NCBI GenBank assembly: GCA_965153455.1
Contig: OZ234498.1
Location: forward strand, 7,130,001-7,194,000
Direction of reading: 5' to 3'
DNA length: 64,000 bases
Source of the DNA: Sphagnum compactum
Lineage: Eukaryota; Bryophyta; Sphagnopsida; Sphagnales
Under the pieces are notes generated by a model. That model was not told where the DNA came from. It saw only the letters and a list, made by a program, of their open reading frames with translations, and did no database searches. Each line of letters begins with the position of its first letter. Position 1 is the first letter of the stretch. The position numbers and the translations under genes were made by a program. Below, piece by piece: positions 25,601 to 38,916 of this stretch.

Positions 25601-28600
25601 ATGTAGGTTGTTTTTTGTATGTATGTACACATATAGACAAATGTATATGCATGTAAATATATTGTAAATGATGACATCTAAAGTGTAATATAGCTTTTAA
25701 ATGAATAAAAACTACAAAAATATCATTGGCATGGCTCTTGAGTATTTTACAAACCTTTATTGGCTATTACAAGGGAAAAACTCAAAAGCAATGTAGTGTT
25801 CATTTGGTCTTGCAATTTGTGAAACATTCATCAACTTTGATTCATTTTCTGGTAACTTCGTCAAACATTTTCTTGTTGCTAGTTGAACTTGCCACAATTG
25901 CGATAGAACGATTACTCGTGTGTACGGTAAGGGCCCGCATAAGGTGGAGCTGAATATGGGTTTGATTCTAATGAAGCCTACAACCAAGGGCTTTATTGAA
26001 CATAAAGACCTGCATTGATTTTTGCACACATCACATGAAAGAAAAATGAAAGTAAGAATTTTGTTTTTCAAAACACCTACTTAAACATCCATTTTGTTTT
26101 TCGAAATGCCCAACCTTTGTGGAGGAAATATTTTGTAGACCTATATGGAACTTTATATGCATCTTCACATCTGCATGATTCTTGAAGAAATTGTTCTCAA
26201 GGAATTTTTTTTTGACAATCATGAGATGAAAAAACAAAAAAAATGGGAGAAAATACACTACATATATTCTTCACAATGTTGAAATTGAGTTGTAACACCC
26301 CAACAAATACATTGAAATTTATGTCATTAGGGTTTGGTTGAATTTGAAATGTGATTTTGGTTGGGTAGACTAGTGGCCAAGACTTTGGTTGAATTTGAGG
26401 CATGTTCTTACCAATTTAGGTTCAAACTTTGCTTTCACTAACTCTTATTCAATTATATGTGTGTCTATCAAATGGGATATGTGGTTGGTGTTTTCCAAGC
26501 TTTTTCCAATATTGGTTGACAAATTGATAATAGATCATTATTTCTCGATTCAAGTCTTAGTAGAAATATCACAGTAGAAGATGATGAAGGCCATTAGTTG
26601 AGAGCAAAAGGATAATTTTTAGGTTTTAATTGGAATTTGATGTTTTTGTGTTACCATTTTAAATGCATGTGGATCAATTGGCAGATTTGCTTGCACTTGG
26701 TTACATAATAATTCACAACGACCTTAAAGGAACAAGGTACATGATCTTGGGGTGTCCAGGGTAGAATAGAAGTCCACTAGAAAACAATTGTCAAAGTTGT
26801 TTTATTAAGAAGTGGTGCTATTGCACAAAATTGAGGATTGGAGGTTATGTTTTCTACATCAAATTCAAGTGAGTAGAGGCATAAACAAATGAAATTAGAC
26901 GCTTGACTTGTCAAGGTTGTCTTCCCCAATAATTCTATAGACACCTTTTGTTAATTATGAAAGTCTTGGAAACTAGTTGTTCTTGTTGAACCATTCAAGC
27001 AAGAGCTAGATGGTAGCTATCCATATTAGTCTTCATAAACCTTTTTGCCTAACTACTAGGAGTTGGTTTTTGTGACCTTTATTTAACATAAATGGATTAA
27101 TATACTTATGATATGTGTAGTGAAATTCAAATGCAAAAAAAAAATGGCACATGGTTTGCCTTACATTGCCTTTTCAAAATGTATTTTAAATTTAATTGAG
27201 TTATCAATCAATGTTTTGAAAAGCACATAGATTGACTTCTTTGTATTTGAACTAAATATTAGGTTAATAGTTCATGTGTTTGAATTGTGATTATCACATG
27301 ATAGAACTATAGCTCGTTATAAGTTGACTTACCAATATAATGTTTATTAATATAAATCACCTAAGTAAATCACCTTTTCATCCCATACTTTTATGTAGTC
27401 ACTTTCAAACCATTGTGTAATGGGGGCAATGTGATTTTTCACCTCTCCCACAACATTCAACCCCATGTACAACATGGGTTCTCTTGTAATCATTTGGTTG
27501 ACCTATAGTGGCTTTTATTCTAGTCAAATCAACTATTAAGAAGCAATATGGTTTAGTGGTAAATTAAAATGCACAATTAGTGCAAGGAATCAACTAGTCC
27601 CAACCTCCATAAGGTTATTTGCTTGATGAATGTTTGATGGTTGGTTTAGGCACCTTATGCAGTGGCATAATATCTTATGGGAATGGGGATCATTAATGCA
27701 AATATGTTAAGCCCATTACCCTCTTGTTATGTTTGATACATAACATTAATGATTTGAAACTAATTTCACATTCAAGCATACTGATTCTTAGGGGGGAAAT
27801 TTGAATGCAAATAGTCCAAATATGGGTGTACAAATTATAAAGTCGGTGCCTATTATAGCTATGGAAGTTGCAAATATAAGGATGTTACAATGCCATGATG
27901 TGAATGGAGAGTGATAGAAGATGGATGAACTACATGAGAAAGAGCCACATCTCTTCACATGTCTCCATTTCAAGTTGGGCATCACATGTTACAAAGGTCA
28001 AGATAGAGAGAGAAATGAACCAAGTGTCACATGCACATGTATTTGTAAAGGAGGTAGAAACCCCCCTTCTTCTTCTTTTTCCTTCTTCCAAATTTCCATG
28101 AGTATTACAACTCATGCAATTAACTTGCATAAAGTAGGCAACACATTTTGCCATCAAGCCAAATCCTCTCCATTGTATAGTATGAGTCCATTTCCTTCAT
28201 TATTTCCCTTTGTTCATTATAATTTTCTTTGTTATTTTAGTGTTTACGTTGTTAACAAATGGTGGTCTTCAAGGATGAGAAGAGAGTCATGCACTAGTGG
28301 TCCAAAAGAAATTCATTACTTATTGTGTTTGTTCAATGCATGGTGCTAATTTGGGAATAAATTTTTGGTTGCGGGAAATTCATATTTCATCAACTTTGTT
28401 GATTTTTGGGGTTACTTTCCAATTAATAATTCTTTGAGTCTTGATGTCATATCATAAAAAGGAAAAAAAAAGGGATATTGGTAAATAATTTTGTTCAATT
28501 TGCAATAATGATGCAAGATTTGGTAATATAATAATTTAGGCATTTCATTTATTTTTGAACATTGGCTTGAAGATGTCTATTGTGTGGTGGTGGAATATAG

Positions 28601-28963
28601 TTATCATTAGTATATTTTGAATTTATACAAGATTCGTGTCTTCATTTATTAAAGCTTGTTGTTATCTCATTTGAATTTGCCATAAAATTTCATAGGTATT
28701 TCAAACCTTTGTTGGCCCACAAAAATTGAAAGTGATTATTATAAAAGTTGCAACTAATATTTGTTTTGAGACATGCAATAACTTCAAGAATTTAAAGGAT
28801 TTCCGAGTTAGGTCAAAAGGTTTATAAAAATGTTACATATAAATTATTTTGATTCATGTACTCATGCTTTTACATTATGACTCATCATCCAATCCTTTTG
28901 GCAGATTCAAAATTATTGTGGCAACCCTAGTAGGTAGTTGAATCTCCATAAAGATTTCTGACT
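22699..28963. other. Gene-free region upstream of the porin gene
   Basis: AT-rich, with a 16-bp poly-C run at 24471-24486 and an AT/TG microsatellite near 25589-25650. Short open frames (for example 23757-24014, 27921-28349) are not recognisable. The porin promoter and 5' leader must lie in its right part, but I cannot place a TATA box or transcription start. Confidence 0.4.
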
Positions 28964-31390
28964 ATGGGCAAAGGACTTGGCTTTTACTATGAAATTGGCA
29001 AGAAAACTAGAGGTTTCCTCCACATTTTTTGATCCTATGACTTTGAATCAAATTTACTTTCTTTGTGATTTTTAAAGATTGGGCACACTAACACAATTAA
29101 CTACACCATGCAAATTGAATTGTTACAATAATGTGTCTCTTGTGGATTGGGGATGACTCTTTTGTTCTATTAACTTAGCATTACTTGTCAATTCAAGTAA
29201 AAAGACTATTTTGGTTCATGCTTTCAAGCAACATCAACTATAAATGTTAAACATTATTGTTTCGCATATAATGTTATGTGCCAATAGTCCACTTGAAATG
29301 TATATATAAATCTAGATTGCATTTTTCATTCGTTCTTCATTTCAAATTGCATATAACTTTGTGTCAAATGTTCAAAGTAATTTGGTGTCTTTTTGCAGAG
29401 TATCTTATGAAGGATTACATGTACGATCAAAAATTCACCATCACCACAAACACCAACTTAGGATTGGTGAGGCTATTTGTGCAATATATGAGAAAGATAC
29501 CAAAAACATCTATCCACTGTAGGGATCATGAATCCATCAATGTCATTATTCTTACCAATTATTGCACCATTTATTCATTCCATCCATGATGGATCATTTT
29601 TATTATCCCATCACAATGTATTTGACTTTGTACATTCACTACTAGGTTTGTCCATTCATGAACATTACAAGGCAAAGTGAAACTTGACACATGCATACTT
29701 TCAACATGTGGATATTTGTTTTTAGGGATTCTCCACAACAGGAACCAAGGCAGGGGAAGGGATGGTTGGTGATATAACCACTTCATTCACACATCAAAAC
29801 ATATCTACAAAAGTGAAAATTGACACTAAGTCAAATGTAGGCAACTAATCACAATGATTAAGTTTTGAGGAATTTAATTTTTCAACATGTAAGATGTATG
29901 AAGGAGTAAAAGATTAATGCAAATGCCAAGTGAGATCTACTACCTTTACTTATTGAGACACTAATTGTTTTTCAAGAAAAAAATAATCCAACTTAATTCA
30001 AGAGGGGAATGGACATTATGGGAGTATTGACATTGGGAAATAACAAATAACAAATAACCTATCAAATAATTTAGATTCTAGGTCTTGTGTCATATGTAGG
30101 TTGAAGGTCTTATTAACATATTGGAATTGCTTAATGTTAATAGGTGTTTACAAATGTAACAATTGATGATTTTGCACCAGGAGCAAAAAGTATATTTAGT
30201 TTTTCAATACCTGATCACAAGTCTGGGAAGGTATCACCTATTTGATCCTTTTCCAATGAAATTCCCAACACACTAATAGAAATCATGTGAATTCATCCAT
30301 TTTTTCCTAAAGGGTTTTGATTGTCACCTTCAAATCTAAATTCCCAAAACAAAATATCCACATGCCTAACAACATCTGTGTACAAACATGTATCATGAGT
30401 CTATAATATTGCATTTGTTAAATATGAGGTTGGCGATAACGGATTTAACTTAAAATGAAATTTGTAACCAAGGGTGTTGCTACAATTATGTTATGTACTA
30501 TCTTCCATTATGCCTATATTTACAGTAAAATGTATATTTATTTAAAACTTTGATTCACTTTTAAAACAAATTATTCCCTGTATTTATAATAAATACACAA
30601 TTTTGAAATTTGATTTATTTTAAAAACAAATTAGTGTGTTTTTTCAAAAGAATGGCCTTCAAACATTGTCACAACTATTAAGAGTTTGTACATATGTGTT
30701 ATTTAAATTTTAACTTTGTATGCATTGTAGCTTGAATTTCTATATGATCAAGAATTTGGAAGTGTCACATGCAACGTTGGATTGTCACAATTTCCTATTG
30801 TGGAGGCGAGTGGAACCATTGGCAAGGATGGTTTAGCCCTTGGTGGCGAAATGGCTTTTGATCCAGAATTAGGACGTTTCACCAAGTACAATGCAGCTAT
30901 TGGAATTGCAAAAAAAGATTTCAATGCATCTCTCATCTTGTATGTTTATAGTCTTTCCAACAAAACTACACACTCAATCTTCTTTTTCATTTAATATTTT
31001 TTTGAATCTGTGGGTTTGTCGTATTAAAATGTTCACAATTTTATCTATATGTATTTACAACACCCAAGTGTTTGGCTTCACAGATATGAGAAAGGTGATG
31101 TGTTAAAAGCCTCCTATTCACACACAATGAATCCAATGACCAAAACAACTATTGCTGCAGAAATTGGACACATATTTTCGACGAATGAAAATACGATGAT
31201 AGTTGGTGGTCTATATGAGTTTGACATGTCAACCATATTCAAAGCCCGTTTGAACAATTTTGGACAGATTGGTGCATTAGTGCAATATGAATGGAGGCCT
31301 AAATCAACAATCACTTTTACAGGGGAGGTAGACACTAAAGCTTTAGAAAATTCTGCAAAAATTGGTTTGGCTTTGGCAATGACATCTTGA
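28964..31390 (+). CDS. VDAC: Mitochondrial outer-membrane porin (voltage-dependent anion channel), complete
   Basis: Six exons: 28964-29012, 29399-29466, 29726-29836, 30144-30230, 30731-30939 and 31084-31390. They join in frame with GT-AG borders into 276 aa plus stop, the usual length for plant VDAC. The start MGKGLGFYYEIGKKTRE is the conserved amphipathic N-terminal helix. Then follow YDQKFTIT, GFSTTGTKAG and ITTSFTHQNISTKVKIDT, FAPGAK and IPDHKSGK, TIGKDGLALGGEMAFDPELG, ASLILYEKGD, TTIAAEIGHIF, and the C-terminal strands ALVQYEWRPKSTITFTGEVD and AKIGLALA, all in family order. The product forms the beta-barrel that passes ATP/ADP and metabolites across the outer mitochondrial membrane. No stop, frameshift or missing exon is seen, so the gene should be functional. 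Its codons are AT-rich, like the surroundings. It stands alone, with only repeats on either side. Confidence 0.95.
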
Positions 31391-32884
31391 GAAAAAAATA
31401 GTTAATGGATGATTTTTTTAATTATTTGCTCATGATGTAATGTGCATGATGTAATGCTAGTTGGGTTGGGTTGTTATATAAAACATTTCGTGTTATCAAA
31501 TTTGATTCATAACTTGGAGGTTCTGAATTGTGTGCCATGCAACATTCATGTTTATGGCACACATAATACAATGAGATTCTTTCAAGATCATACTTCCAAA
31601 ATTGCTTCAATTTTGTGTGATTTCATAATGATTTGAAGCCAACTCTTTCAATCCATAGATGGGAAAAACACAAAGTGCCCAAAAATGGGTTTGCTCCATT
31701 TGCTACCCATACATGGTCCTTACAACTAACATTCATAATATGTACACATAAGAACGTATATGCCTTTGTATATTAATGGATCTACAAAACATGATACATG
31801 AATATATTATGGAATGAATGTAATCTGCCCAAACCATTTCATTACGTAATTATCTGCAAATAGCAACTTCTGTCATATAATTTGGGTGGGCTAAGTTTTA
31901 AGTGGGCAAATGTTAATTTGCATGTGTTTCTGCCCAACAAGATACCTAAAAGGTCACAATATTTGCTATCTATTCGTAATTATGTCAATGTAAAACTACA
32001 TTACATAAGTTTAAAAGTAATTTGTTGAGTTTAAATTGTGTCACTAATAAGAGCTTTGACTTCATCAAAGGATAAATTGAATTTTGCAAATTTGAACCTT
32101 TTCACCTTTTAAAATGTGAAGCCCCAACCGCACTTTTTCTATAATAATTAAAAAATTAAAAAATGGCATGAAAAACATATTTTATGAACATTATTCCATT
32201 GCAAGAGAAGGAGACAACAACACATGTTGTTACCTTGAAACTTTTTCTTTAAGAATAAACAAGGGAAGATTTGGTGCAACCCCCCCCCCCCCAACCACCA
32301 CAAAGCCCTGGCCTGTTTTCTAAAACTAGGAAACCAAGGCTGTATAAAGCAAAATTTCCTTCCAATTTATGGGAGGGGAAATATTGTTTTCAACCAGTTT
32401 GATTGGGCAATGTTAGTATTTTTTTATTGAAGAAAATTTGCAAAAAAATGAAATTCAAGAAATTATAAACTCAATGATGAAATGGTTTTGGGGGTTTTTA
32501 ATTACATAATTCAAGAAAAAATGGAAAAAATCATACGTTTATATTTGGTTTCATGTGTAGCTATAAAAAGATGATTAGGGTAAGTGTATGATAAAATGAG
32601 CCATTGCAAGTGTAATTATTCCTAAATAAAATGCTTGTGGATTTTCAACTTGATTTAGGATTCAATATTGTTCATGGAAGCTACCTATTGTGATGTATAC
32701 ATTTAAGAATGACAGATAAAAATATGAATCACTTTTATCAACATTTGAGGGTGAAAAAAAATAAATTTATCATTTCTAACCACTCTTGAACAATGATTTT
32801 TTGGTATTTTGGATGGAGTTATTTTGTCACGTTCCGATCTACATTCATTGAAATAGGTGGCAATTATGACTCACAAAATGTATA
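31391..32884. other. VDAC 3' flank and spacer
   Basis: The 3' UTR is presumably at the start. A 13-bp poly-C run lies at 32280-32292. No gene seen. Confidence 0.5.
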
Positions 32885-33254
32885 CATTAGAAGAAATTTG
32901 GGTTTTTACAACTGGTTTATGTAGTTAATTTTTAGTTGCAAACGACATTTGCAACTAAATTTCCTTACTTGTGTTGGACAAGTCGCAAGCAACAACCATT
33001 CGTGGATGGAAAGAAAAATCAACAAAATACATGTTCATCCATTGACCCAACGTATACGTATGGTCGCTTGCAACTAATTTGGTCAACCTTGTGCTCTTAT
33101 CATACGCTGTCACATGTCATTAGTTTAATATATTTTTAATAATAATATATTTTTAATAAAAATTATGAAATAATCTACATGGAAAATTTCTATGTTTGGA
33201 CAGTTTTAGATTGTGCCATGTGGCATATTAATTAAAAATTTCCAAAGTCAATTT

Positions 33255-33330
33255 AGGTAGGTAGGTGCAAGTAGGTCGAACTACATAGGTGGAAAGGTTG
33301 GTTAGGGATGTAGGGTAGCTAAGGGGTAGG
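33255..33330. repeat. TAGG tract in CACTA element II
   Basis: TAGGTAGGTAGGTGCAAGTAGG and related units, following a GTGGCAT block exactly as at 41940-41970 in element III. Confidence 0.65.
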
Positions 33331-33944
33331 TACATAAAACTTTTAAATTTTTTTAAAGTTAAGTTTTTTAATTGGCTCATCCCACATAGCCCACATTTTG
33401 AATGTAAAAATGCGAGGCAAAGACCTTCTTTATATACTTTTCAAAATGAGAATGGAAGACAAAGCTTATGGGATAAATTTTGAACTTGGAGTTTACTTGC
33501 AAATTGTTTTGTGACTAGAAAATTTAGTTGTAAACTACTTACAACTAGAAGGTTCATTTTATATCTTTTATTTATATTTATATTTTTTAAATTATACGAT
33601 TCAATAGGTAAGTGACTAACTAACTAACTAGTTAATTAATTAATGAAAAAACTAACTATTCATTAATTATCAAAGTAATAAAATACCTAATTAAAAAATT
33701 AAATAAACTAATAAACTAATTACATAATTATTTAACTAAAAAATCAATTAAAAAGTTATTAACTATATAATAATGATAATTCAATTTATTGAAAATGTTA
33801 ATTATAACATTATGTTTTCTAGTTAATACATAATAAATATCAATAATAAATATTCAAACTAATTATTATATGTTAGTAATTTACTAATTAGCATTTAAAA
33901 TGAGTAATAAATAATTGTACATAATATTATTATGATTAAAGTTG

Positions 33945-35395
33945 CATTCTCCCTCTAAGAGAAAAGGACTAAGTTATAAGATTAAGTTTCCCCAATAAAC
34001 AATTTTTCATGGAGAGAAATGGACTGAATTACTTTTTCCCCTAGTGAGAAGGGGATAATGTTGCCTTGGGGAGAAGGGGATTACGTTCTTTTAGGGAGAA
34101 GGGACTAAGTTCCCTTGGGGAGAAAGGGACTAATTAAATGTTTGAGTCAAAATTAGAGGGTGTAAAATTTGTCAAAATCAAATTTTTTTATACCATTGGA
34201 AATATTTTAAAATGTAGATATCTAAAATGATATTGGATCTTCAATTTGAAGGTATGAGCTAAAAGTTACAATGAAAAGAAGAGCCATCGATCAAATTTCC
34301 CCCGGGGAGCAAGTTTTTGAATGTTTGAGTAAAAATTATAAGGGGTAAAACTTGTCCAAATCAAATGTTCTTTATATCATTGAAAAACTCTCAAATATTA
34401 AATATCTAAAATTAACTTGCATTTTCAATTTGAAGGTACGAGTTGAATGTTATGATGAAAAGAAGAACTAGGGGTCAAATTTCCCTCGAGGAGCAAGTTC
34501 TTGAATGTTTGAGTCGAAATTACAAGGGGTAAAATTTGTCCAAATCAAATCTTCTTTATATCATTGAAAAGCTTTCAAAGCTTAAATATCTAAAATGATC
34601 TTGGATTTTCAATTTCAAGTATAAGTTAAAAGTTATGATGAAACGAAAAGCCGGGGGTCGAATTTCCTCCGAGGAGAAGGGAAAATTTGACCCCCACCTT
34701 TTCTTTCATCATAACTTTGAACTCATACCATCAAATTGAAAATGAAAGTTCATTTTAGATATCTATTCTTTGAGGGCTTTCCAATGGTATAAAGAACATT
34801 TGATTTGGAAAAGTTTTACCCCCTTTAATTTGAACTCAAACATTCAAGAACTTGCTCATTGTGGGGAATTTGACCCCTAGCTCTTATTGTCATCATAACT
34901 TTTAGCTTGTACCTTCAAATTGAAAATCCAATATCATTTTAGATATCTATGTTTTGAAAGCTTTCCAAAAGTATAAATAACATTTGATTTGGACAAATGT
35001 TACCCCTTATGATTTTAATTCAAACATTTGAAAATTTGCTCCAAGGGGGAACATAGTCCCTTTCTCCCCAAGGGAAAAGACAACATTAATAATAATATTA
35101 TTATATATAATTATTCATTTTAGAATCTTAAATATTATTTAATTAAATTACTAACATTTATATAGTTATTTTAAATATATATCATTTATTAGTTAGATAA
35201 TATAATGTTATAATCAACATTTGATTTGGACAAATTTTACCCCCTTATAATTTTGATTCAAACATTCAAGAACTTGCTACCTAGTTAAGGGAACATAGTC
35301 CTTCTCTCCCCAAGGGAATTTAGTCCCCTTCTCCTTGAGGGAAATTACTCACTGGGGGAACATAATGCCCTTCTCCCTAAGGAAAATTGCTTTTA
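33945..35395. repeat. Large imperfect palindrome of ~180-bp units
   Basis: Forward units begin near 34140, 34320 and 34503. Each contains GTTTGAGT, AAGGGGTAAAA, TCCAAATCAAAT, TTTATATCATTG, TAAATATCTAAAAT, TTCAATTTGAAGGTA, GTTATGATGAAA and GGGTCAAATTTCCC. From about 34685 the same blocks recur complemented and in reverse order (TTTGACCCC, TCATCATAACTTT, TTCAAATTGAAAAT, TTTTAGATATCTA, TTTGATTTGGA, TTACCCC, CTCAAACATT). Outside them, GGGAGAAGGGGACTAAGTTCCC-type blocks (about 33950-34130) face their complements (about 35040-35390). A single-stranded copy could fold into a long hairpin. Confidence 0.8.
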
Positions 35396-35818
35396 TGACT
35401 GAAAAAAAAAATCTATAAAAAATATAAGTTTTATACATCACCCTTCATATACACATGTTTATTTTAGTATCCACCCATATATTATTGAGTATAATACATA
35501 TTATACACCATTATAAATCCATACACCTTGGAAATATTTAAAATACACTTTGAATACACAAAGGTTTGCAACTCATTTGACCAGATTTGTGATTAATGGA
35601 GCATAACTAAGTTTTATTGGATGAAAATCATGTTAAAAATTGTTCAAATGGAGGAATAAAAAAACATTAGTCATAAGGTAGTTGTAGTGTAGTTGCAGCA
35701 AGCACAACCAAATGCAAAAAATAATTGAAGAAATAACCAAAGATAGTTGCAAATGACAAATAGTTGCAAGTAGTCACAAATTGATTGGTTACAAAAACTT
35801 AGTTTTCTTTTAGTGATA

Positions 35819-36683
35819 ACAATTGGTTAGACTACATTCATTTACATGAAATGTAAGCTATAAATCATGTCATAAGTATAATTTTTTTGGTGACAAAAAT
35901 GTTCATAGTTTGTCTATTTGTGCAACAAAATGTAAGGAGCATGATATGTTTTAGGGGTATTGTGTGACACTAATGAAAATTAAAATTATATTAGTCCAAC
36001 TTATGCAAAAGGTGTGATGGAAATGTTATTAAAGAGTTGAAAAAATGTGTAGTATATCAAAAAATAACCTCCAATTATATTTCAATCAAAATTTGATCTA
36101 CCTTAAGGAAATGATTTAACTGATTTCATCTAGGGGGGGTTGAACCTAGGCAATCCCTTAAGGTTTCTCCCTAGTTGGAGTGGAAGGCAAATATGCACAA
36201 AATAAGTCACCTTAGATTTTTAATATACTATTTGCAAAATTTGTTGCATTGTCATTTTATTTTTATCCCCAAAGCAACAACCTCCCAAAAAACCCAATCA
36301 CTTCACCCAACCTAGTTGAAATTATGCAACAAAAAACAAAAAAATTGATGAATGTGTAATCAACTTGTTAGAAGTGAACAAAAAACCTTGAGTTTTTGGA
36401 CTCCTTAATCCAAACTACACTAAAACTAAAACCTAGATAAGTTTTCCAAAATTTGAAAAAAAAACAATACATCCATGTTTGGAAATGCAAGTAGAAAACC
36501 AACAACCCCCATACATATTAGGATGGACATATCTCTAACCAATGGCCACCTACTATTTTCCATAATGTAATTTTCTTTCCCCCATTCCCAAAATATTGTG
36601 TAGAAGGGAAAGGTCTCAAGCTTGTAAAATTCTTGGGCATGCATTTTGACTACCGAGTTTAGATGGATAGTCAAACAATTATA
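35819..36683. other. Gene-free spacer between CACTA element II and copy B
   Basis: AT-rich; an 82-codon minus-strand frame at 36426-36674 has no recognisable motif. Nothing else seen. Confidence 0.45.
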
Positions 36684-36699
36684 GAACTAAGATTTCCTT

Positions 36700-38685
36700 A
36701 ACTACCCCTAGTTTTAAGCATGCACATAGGTTGCAAGTATAATGAATTGAACCCCAAACCTTATAAACCAAGTTTTTACCAATGGACTACACAATCAAAA
36801 GTGTCCAACTTTTGTCAAGTTTTTTATTTCACATCATTAAACATAGTGACTAAACCGAAGTGACACATAGTGGTTAAAATTAGGTTAAATCAAGTGGTTA
36901 AACATAATGGCTTAATTTAATAACTAAACATAATGGCTAAACTTAATGATTAAATATAAGAACTAAGCATAGTGTCTAAACCTAATCGATAAACTTAATG
37001 GCTAAACTTAATGATTAAACTTTGACTAAATTTAGTGATTAAATCTAATGGTTAAACCTATGGGTAAATTTAGTGACTAAAAATAATGATTAAACTTTGG
37101 TTGAATTTAATGGCTAAATCTAATGGTTAAATAAAATGACTGAATATAATGATTAAACCTTGGTGAAACATAATTTAATGGTTAAACATAAGGATTAAAC
37201 TTTAGTTAAACATAATGGTTAAATTTAGTGGTTAAACATATTGATTATACCTTGGTTAAACATAGTGGCTAAACTTGGGTCAAACCCAATAATTAAATAT
37301 AGTGATTAAACTTAGGCTAAACGTAATGGCTAAATTTAGTGGTTAAACATATTGATTAAACCTTGGTTAAACATAGTGGCTAAACTTGGGTCAAACCCAA
37401 TAATTAAATATAGTGATTAAACTTAGGCTAAACCTAAGCTAAATTTCATAATTAAATATGGTGGTTAAACATAATAACTAAACCTAGGGTACACCTAGTG
37501 GTTAAAAATTTAGCCTAAATTTAGTGGCCAAATTTAATGGCTCAACTTAAGTTAAACCTAATGGTTAAAATTAGGCTAAACTTTGGGTAAACATAGTGAT
37601 TACATGTAGTGGTTAAACTTATGCAAACAAGTGGGTGGGTAGGTAGATAAATAAGTAATTGTATGTACATAGGGGGGGGAAGTAGGTAGATAGGTTGTAT
37701 GAAGTTGAAAAAATATATATAGGCTAACTAGTTAGTGAAATAGTAGGTAGGTGGGTGGGGTTAGTGGGTAATGGTGGTAAGTAAGTAAGTAATTATGTAA
37801 ATAGGTGGGTGAATATGTAAGAGGTAAATATATAGGGGGGTGTAAACAAGATATTTTGTACATACTTGTTACCTTGTTTTCTACTTGAAAACACAAAAAA
37901 AATCAAAAATCAAATTTCTAAGTTTCTTTTAGCATTTCAAACAAATGATTTAATTTTTTTTCATGGGCATTTCTAACCTCCTTCTAGTTTTTTAAAGCAA
38001 TTTGTATCCCCATAAATATCTCCCATTTTTTAAAGGTTGGGGATGATTTTAGTTATAAAAACAAATTCAATTAACCAAAAAATGTATGTTAGAATGTTCA
38101 CATCAATATTGAGATGCTTGAAATAATTACAAAAACATTTCACTTACTTTTAAGTACTTGAACTTTATTTTTCAAATTGTTACAAATTTTAGGTCCAATT
38201 CAAGTACTTGCAAGTAGTACTTGAAACATTTTTTAAAAAACATGATTATAACAATTTAGCTTTTGAAGTCCATGCAAACAAGAGCTAAAAAATAATGTAC
38301 CTAGAAAAAAAATTATTATCCCTATAAAATCATGTACTTGTTAGTTTTTTTTTTAGGGACTTTAATATTTTGTTGCTTACAATACTTTTTGTGTATACTT
38401 TACCATGCTTTCAACCAGGGTAACAAATCATGTCGCATTTGACTAAAGAACATTGGCCATTTTGATTAAATGTTCCACTTGATTAAATACCATTGGCCAT
38501 TTTGACCAAGGTTATGCAACTTGATTAAATGTATTTACTTAAATAAACCATTATAGTTAACTTGATCAATTAAAAAATACATCTATCATTTAAGCCTTTA
38601 GCCTTTGGTCAAAATGTACATGTCCATTAATTAAAAATGATAATTTAATCAACTTGAACCTCTTAAAAAACCATGATTTATTATA
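36700..38685. mobile_element. Repeat element with TTAAACC-type array, copy B
   Basis: Same module order as copy A: tRNA-like block (minus, 36728-36800), TCACATCATTAAACATA boundary, array (36838-37620), TAGG/GGTGGG tract (37625-37835), CATTGGCCATTTTGA blocks (38430-38510), and the right end at about 38670 (CTCTTAAAAAACCATGATTT). It lacks the far-left TAGG module of copy A and contains an extra ~570 bp between 37846 and 38419. Within the array, a ~125-bp stretch is duplicated nearly exactly (about 37211-37315 and 37325-37430). Confidence 0.6.
36838..37620. repeat. TTAAACC-type array in copy B
   Basis: Same unit family as 6605-8060 but about half as long and with more TTGGTTAAACATA variants. 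Confidence 0.75.
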
Positions 38686-38888
38686 ATGAATGCTTCCCTT
38701 GCCCTTTATGTTCTTTTACACAAAGCTCGCTTACCATGGTGTCTTTCCTACATCAACCATCCTATGGATTTTCCCTCTATAATTTAATTAGTTTTATAAT
38801 AGGGTCTTATTTATTCTCAAAATCAATATACAACTAATCTAAAATAAACATTAATATAAAGTATTAGCAAAAAACTCAATTCTTTTTA

Positions 38889-38916
38889 GAGATTACGTGT
38901 TTGACTATTCTTATGA
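38889..38916 (+). pseudogene. Left flank of a methyltransferase-like remnant interrupted by CACTA element III
   Basis: After an acceptor-like TTTTTAG, the frame reads DYVFDYSYD up to the insertion point. The frame continues past the 3-bp duplication on the far side of the element (44751 onward, MVNAT) before a stop. A shift to another frame then opens the longer remnant listed next. This resembles a degraded hydrophobic-strand-plus-DPPY region, but the catalytic motif itself is not intact. Confidence 0.25.

Larger units (their letters stand above)
32885..35815. mobile_element. Non-autonomous CACTA element II (2.93 kb)
   Basis: Left end CATTAGAAGAAATTTGGG. The right end, as complement, is CACTAAAAGAAAACTAAG. 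ATA flanks both sides (32882-32884 and 35816-35818), a 3-bp target duplication. The subterminal regions carry repeated GTTGCAA/TTGCAAC motifs. Its left ~500 bp aligns by eye with CACTA element III (shared blocks: GTTGCAA..ACATTTGCAACTAAA, GTCAACAA, ATACGTAT, GTGGCAT, TAGG tract, GGCTCATCCCA, ATGGGATAA). No transposase. The centre is a large inverted repeat. Confidence 0.85.

Noticed and set aside
27921-28349. 142-codon frame upstream of VDAC as a gene
   Set aside because: Overlapping frames on both strands, Ser/Phe/Cys-rich, no conserved motif; more likely promoter or leader sequence.
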